This document shows positions 62,040 to 64,000 of a stretch of DNA of 64,000 bases, one piece after another. A program made the translations under genes and the position numbers. The first letter of the stretch is position 1. Each line of letters starts with the position of its first letter. A model generated the notes under the pieces. That model was not told where the DNA came from. It was given only the letters and a program-made list of their open reading frames with translations, and ran no database searches. The stretch comes from Streptomyces sp. RB17 (lineage in GTDB: Bacteria > Actinomycetota > Actinomycetes > Streptomycetales > Streptomycetaceae): the NCBI RefSeq assembly GCF_009604455.1, contig NZ_WEGL01000003.1, forward strand, positions 310,001 through 374,000. The letters are read 5' to 3'.

Positions 62040-62131
62040 AGGACCCCCACGCCGTTGTGCGGGCCTCGCCGGCATGTCACCACGGCCGGCCGGGACGATC
62101 GCTGGTCAGGGCACGGCGGCCGGCCGTGGAG

Positions 62132-62167
62132 TCTTTCGGGATCTCTTTCGGGATCTCTTTCGAGGTG
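62132..62167. repeat. 12-bp tandem repeat just after pckG
   Basis: TCTTTCGGGATC is repeated twice exactly (62132-62143, 62144-62155) and once with changes (62156-62167), ending six bases before the pckG stop codon on the opposite strand. No known binding site is recognised; it could be a slippage tract or part of the pckG terminator region. Confidence 0.75.
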
Positions 62168-62172
62168 CGGCC

Positions 62173-63993
62173 TCAGCCCAGGCGCTCCACCAGCGCGCGG
62201 TACTGGTCCCACAGCTCCTTCGGGGTGTGGTCGCCGAAGGTGTTGAGGTGCTCGGGGACGAGTGCCGCCTCCTCGCGCCAGATCTCCTTGTCGACCGTGA
62301 GCAGGAAGTCCAGGTCGGAGTCGGACAGTTCGAGGCCGTTCGTGTCGAGGGCCTCCTTGGTCGGCAGGATGCCGATCGGGGTCTCGACGCCCTCGGCCTT
62401 GCCCTCCAGGCGCTCCACTATCCACTTCAGGACACGGGAGTTCTCGCCGAAGCCGGGCCAGACGAACGTGCCCTCGTCGTTCTTGCGGAACCAGTTGACG
62501 TAGTAGATCTTCGGCAGCTTGGACTGGTCCTTGTCCTTCGCCACGTCGATCCAGTGGCCCATGTAGTCGCCCATGTTGTAGCCGCAGAACGGCAGCATGG
62601 CGAACGGGTCGCGGCGCAGCTCGCCGACCTTGCCCTCGGCGGCGGCGGTCTTCTCGGAGGCCACGTTGGCGCCGAGGAAGACGCCGTGGTTCCAGTCGAA
62701 GGACTCCGTCACCAGCGGCACCGCGGAGGCGCGGCGGCCGCCGAAGAGGATCGCCGAGATCGGCACGCCCTTGGGGTCCTCCCACTCGGGCGCGATGATC
62801 GGGCACTGCGCGGCGGGGGTGGTGAAGCGGGCGTTGGGGTGCGCGGCGGGCTCGGCGGAGTCCGGGGTCCAGTCGCGGCCCTTCCAGTCGGTCAGGTGGG
62901 CCGGGGTCTCCTCCGTCATGCCCTCCCACCACACGTCGCCGTCGTCGGTGAGGGCGACGTTGGTGAAGACCGAGTTGCCCCACAGGGTCTTCATCGCGTT
63001 GGCGTTGGTGTGCTCGCCGGTGCCGGGCGCGACGCCGAAGAAGCCGGCTTCGGGGTTGATCGCGTGCAGGCGGCCGTCCTCGCCGAAGCGCATCCAGGCG
63101 ATGTCGTCGCCGATGGTCTCCACGGTCCAGCCGGAGACCGTCGGCTCCAGCATGGCGAGGTTCGTCTTGCCGCAGGCGCTCGGGAAGGCGGCGGCGACGT
63201 ACTTGGATTCGCCCTGCGGCGGGGTGAGCTTGAGGATCAGCATGTGCTCGGCCAGCCAGCCCTCGTCACGGGCCATGACGGAGGCGATGCGCAGCGCGTA
63301 GCACTTCTTGCCGAGCAGGGCGTTGCCGCCGTAGCCGGAGCCGTACGACCAGATCTCGCGGTCCTCGGGGAAGTGCGAGATGTACTTGGTGGAGTTGCAC
63401 GGCCACGGAACGTCCTCCTGGCCCTCGTCCAGCGGGGCGCCGAGGGAGTGGACGGCCTTCACGAAGAAGCCGCCTTCGCCCAGCTCGTCCAGGACCGGCT
63501 GCCCCATGCGCGTCATGGTGCGCATGGAGACGGCGACGTAGGCGGAGTCGGTGATCTCCACGCCGATCGCCGAGAGCGGGGAGCCGAGCGGGCCCATGCA
63601 GAACGGGACGACGTACATGGTGCGCCCGCGCATGGAGCCGCGGAACAGGCCCTTCTCGCCGCTGAAGATCTCCCGCATCTCGGCGGGGGCCTTCCAGTGA
63701 TTGGTCGGGCCCGCGTCCTCCTCCTTCTCGGAGCAGATGAAGGTGCGGTCCTCGACGCGCGCGACGTCGGTCGGGTCGGAGGCCGCGTAGTAGGAGTTGG
63801 GGCGCTTGATCGGGTCGAGCTTCCGGAAGGTGCCCTTGGCCACGAGCTCTTCGCACAGGCGCTCGTACTCGGCCTCGGAGCCGTCGCACCAGACCACCCT
63901 GTCTGGCTGCGTCAGTTCGGCGATCTCGTCGACCCAGGAGATCAGTTCCTGGTGGTTGGTGGGAACGCTGGAAGCCGAGTTGTCGCGCGCCAC
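62173..63993 (-). CDS. pckG: Phosphoenolpyruvate carboxykinase (GTP)
   Basis: Converts oxaloacetate and GTP to phosphoenolpyruvate, the committed step of gluconeogenesis. 606 residues, normal for the GTP class. Active-site features: P-loop [15 protein letters not shown] with the catalytic Cys and Lys, the lid/omega segments, metal ligands in [16 protein letters not shown] and the guanine site [14 protein letters not shown]. The start is a GTG at 63993, seven bases from the window edge, so an upstream start cannot be excluded. Works with glpX at the other end of the window. Confidence 0.95.
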   Translation of the reverse strand: MARDNSASSVPTNHQELISWVDEIAELTQPDRVVWCDGSEAEYERLCEELVAKGTFRKLDPIKRPNSYYAASDPTDVARVEDRTFICSEKEEDAGPTNHWKAPAEMREIFSGEKGLFRGSMRGRTMYVVPFCMGPLGSPLSAIGVEITDSAYVAVSMRTMTRMGQPVLDELGEGGFFVKAVHSLGAPLDEGQEDVPWPCNSTKYISHFPEDREIWSYGSGYGGNALLGKKCYALRIASVMARDEGWLAEHMLILKLTPPQGESKYVAAAFPSACGKTNLAMLEPTVSGWTVETIGDDIAWMRFGEDGRLHAINPEAGFFGVAPGTGEHTNANAMKTLWGNSVFTNVALTDDGDVWWEGMTEETPAHLTDWKGRDWTPDSAEPAAHPNARFTTPAAQCPIIAPEWEDPKGVPISAILFGGRRASAVPLVTESFDWNHGVFLGANVASEKTAAAEGKVGELRRDPFAMLPFCGYNMGDYMGHWIDVAKDKDQSKLPKIYYVNWFRKNDEGTFVWPGFGENSRVLKWIVERLEGKAEGVETPIGILPTKEALDTNGLELSDSDLDFLLTVDKEIWREEAALVPEHLNTFGDHTPKELWDQYRALVERLG

Positions 63994-64000
63994 GGTTGCT

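Overview
This window is a stretch of chromosome from a Streptomyces or a close relative. Coding DNA is very GC-rich with G/C in nearly every third position, GTG starts are common, and four-base stop/start overlaps are frequent. Marker genes include WhiB-like, SpoIIE-type phosphatase, SCO4983-like and XRE/DUF397 families. From memory, the gene order between the GTP-type PEP carboxykinase (right end) and the exonuclease VII genes (left end) resembles the Streptomyces coelicolor core chromosome, read in the opposite direction. No tRNA, rRNA, CRISPR array, phage module or transposase was seen.

Left third (1-25 kb): end of an APC permease, xseA-xseB, a nitroreductase, a DUF4245 protein, glpX, a WhiB-like regulator, a DUF1707 protein and class I fumarase. 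A 1.25 kb non-coding element with long inverted ends follows, then a DUF397/XRE gene pair and class II fumarase. The two fumarases are therefore split by this insertion-like block. Next come a DUF402 protein, a SpoIIE-type phosphatase, a bifunctional penicillin-binding protein, an SPFH protein with a small ribbon-helix-helix gene, a PadR-controlled ABC exporter, and oxyR divergent from ahpC-ahpD. This OxyR carries an unusual insertion just after its redox cysteines.

Middle (25-47.7 kb): an AI-2E family permease, a secreted transglycosylase with a long structured leader, a PIN-PhoH ATPase, a cis-prenyltransferase with a candidate small RNA upstream, and several small accessory enzymes. One of these, a deaminase, is broken, and a DUF3224 gene is fused to the tail of an unrelated gene. 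An 11 kb minus-strand Flp/Tad pilus locus follows: zinc-ribbon protein, CpaB, CpaE, two TadE-like pseudopilins, TadA, TadB, TadC, a two-component system, Flp pilin, a TadG-like protein, a lipoprotein and an OmpA-domain protein. No prepilin peptidase or secretin is present.

Right third (47.7-64 kb): a secreted GH18 chitinase behind two DasR-type operator sequences, a relic of an acetyltransferase gene, and a PH-like protein. Then comes a compact catabolic cluster: GntP-family permease, RidA, IclR regulator and PfkB sugar-acid kinase, divergent from a fold-type III PLP dehydratase and an amidohydrolase of the N-acyl-D-amino-acid deacylase family. I read it as a route for N-acetyl-D-glucosaminate or a similar N-acylated amino acid: import, deacylation, elimination of ammonia to 2-keto-3-deoxygluconate with RidA clearing the enamine/imine, then phosphorylation. 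Its position near a chitinase fits the use of oxidised chitin ends. This is the most promising system in the window. A secreted serine protease, a repeat-bearing membrane protein, an AlaA-type aminotransferase, an SCO4983-like protein and pckG complete the region.
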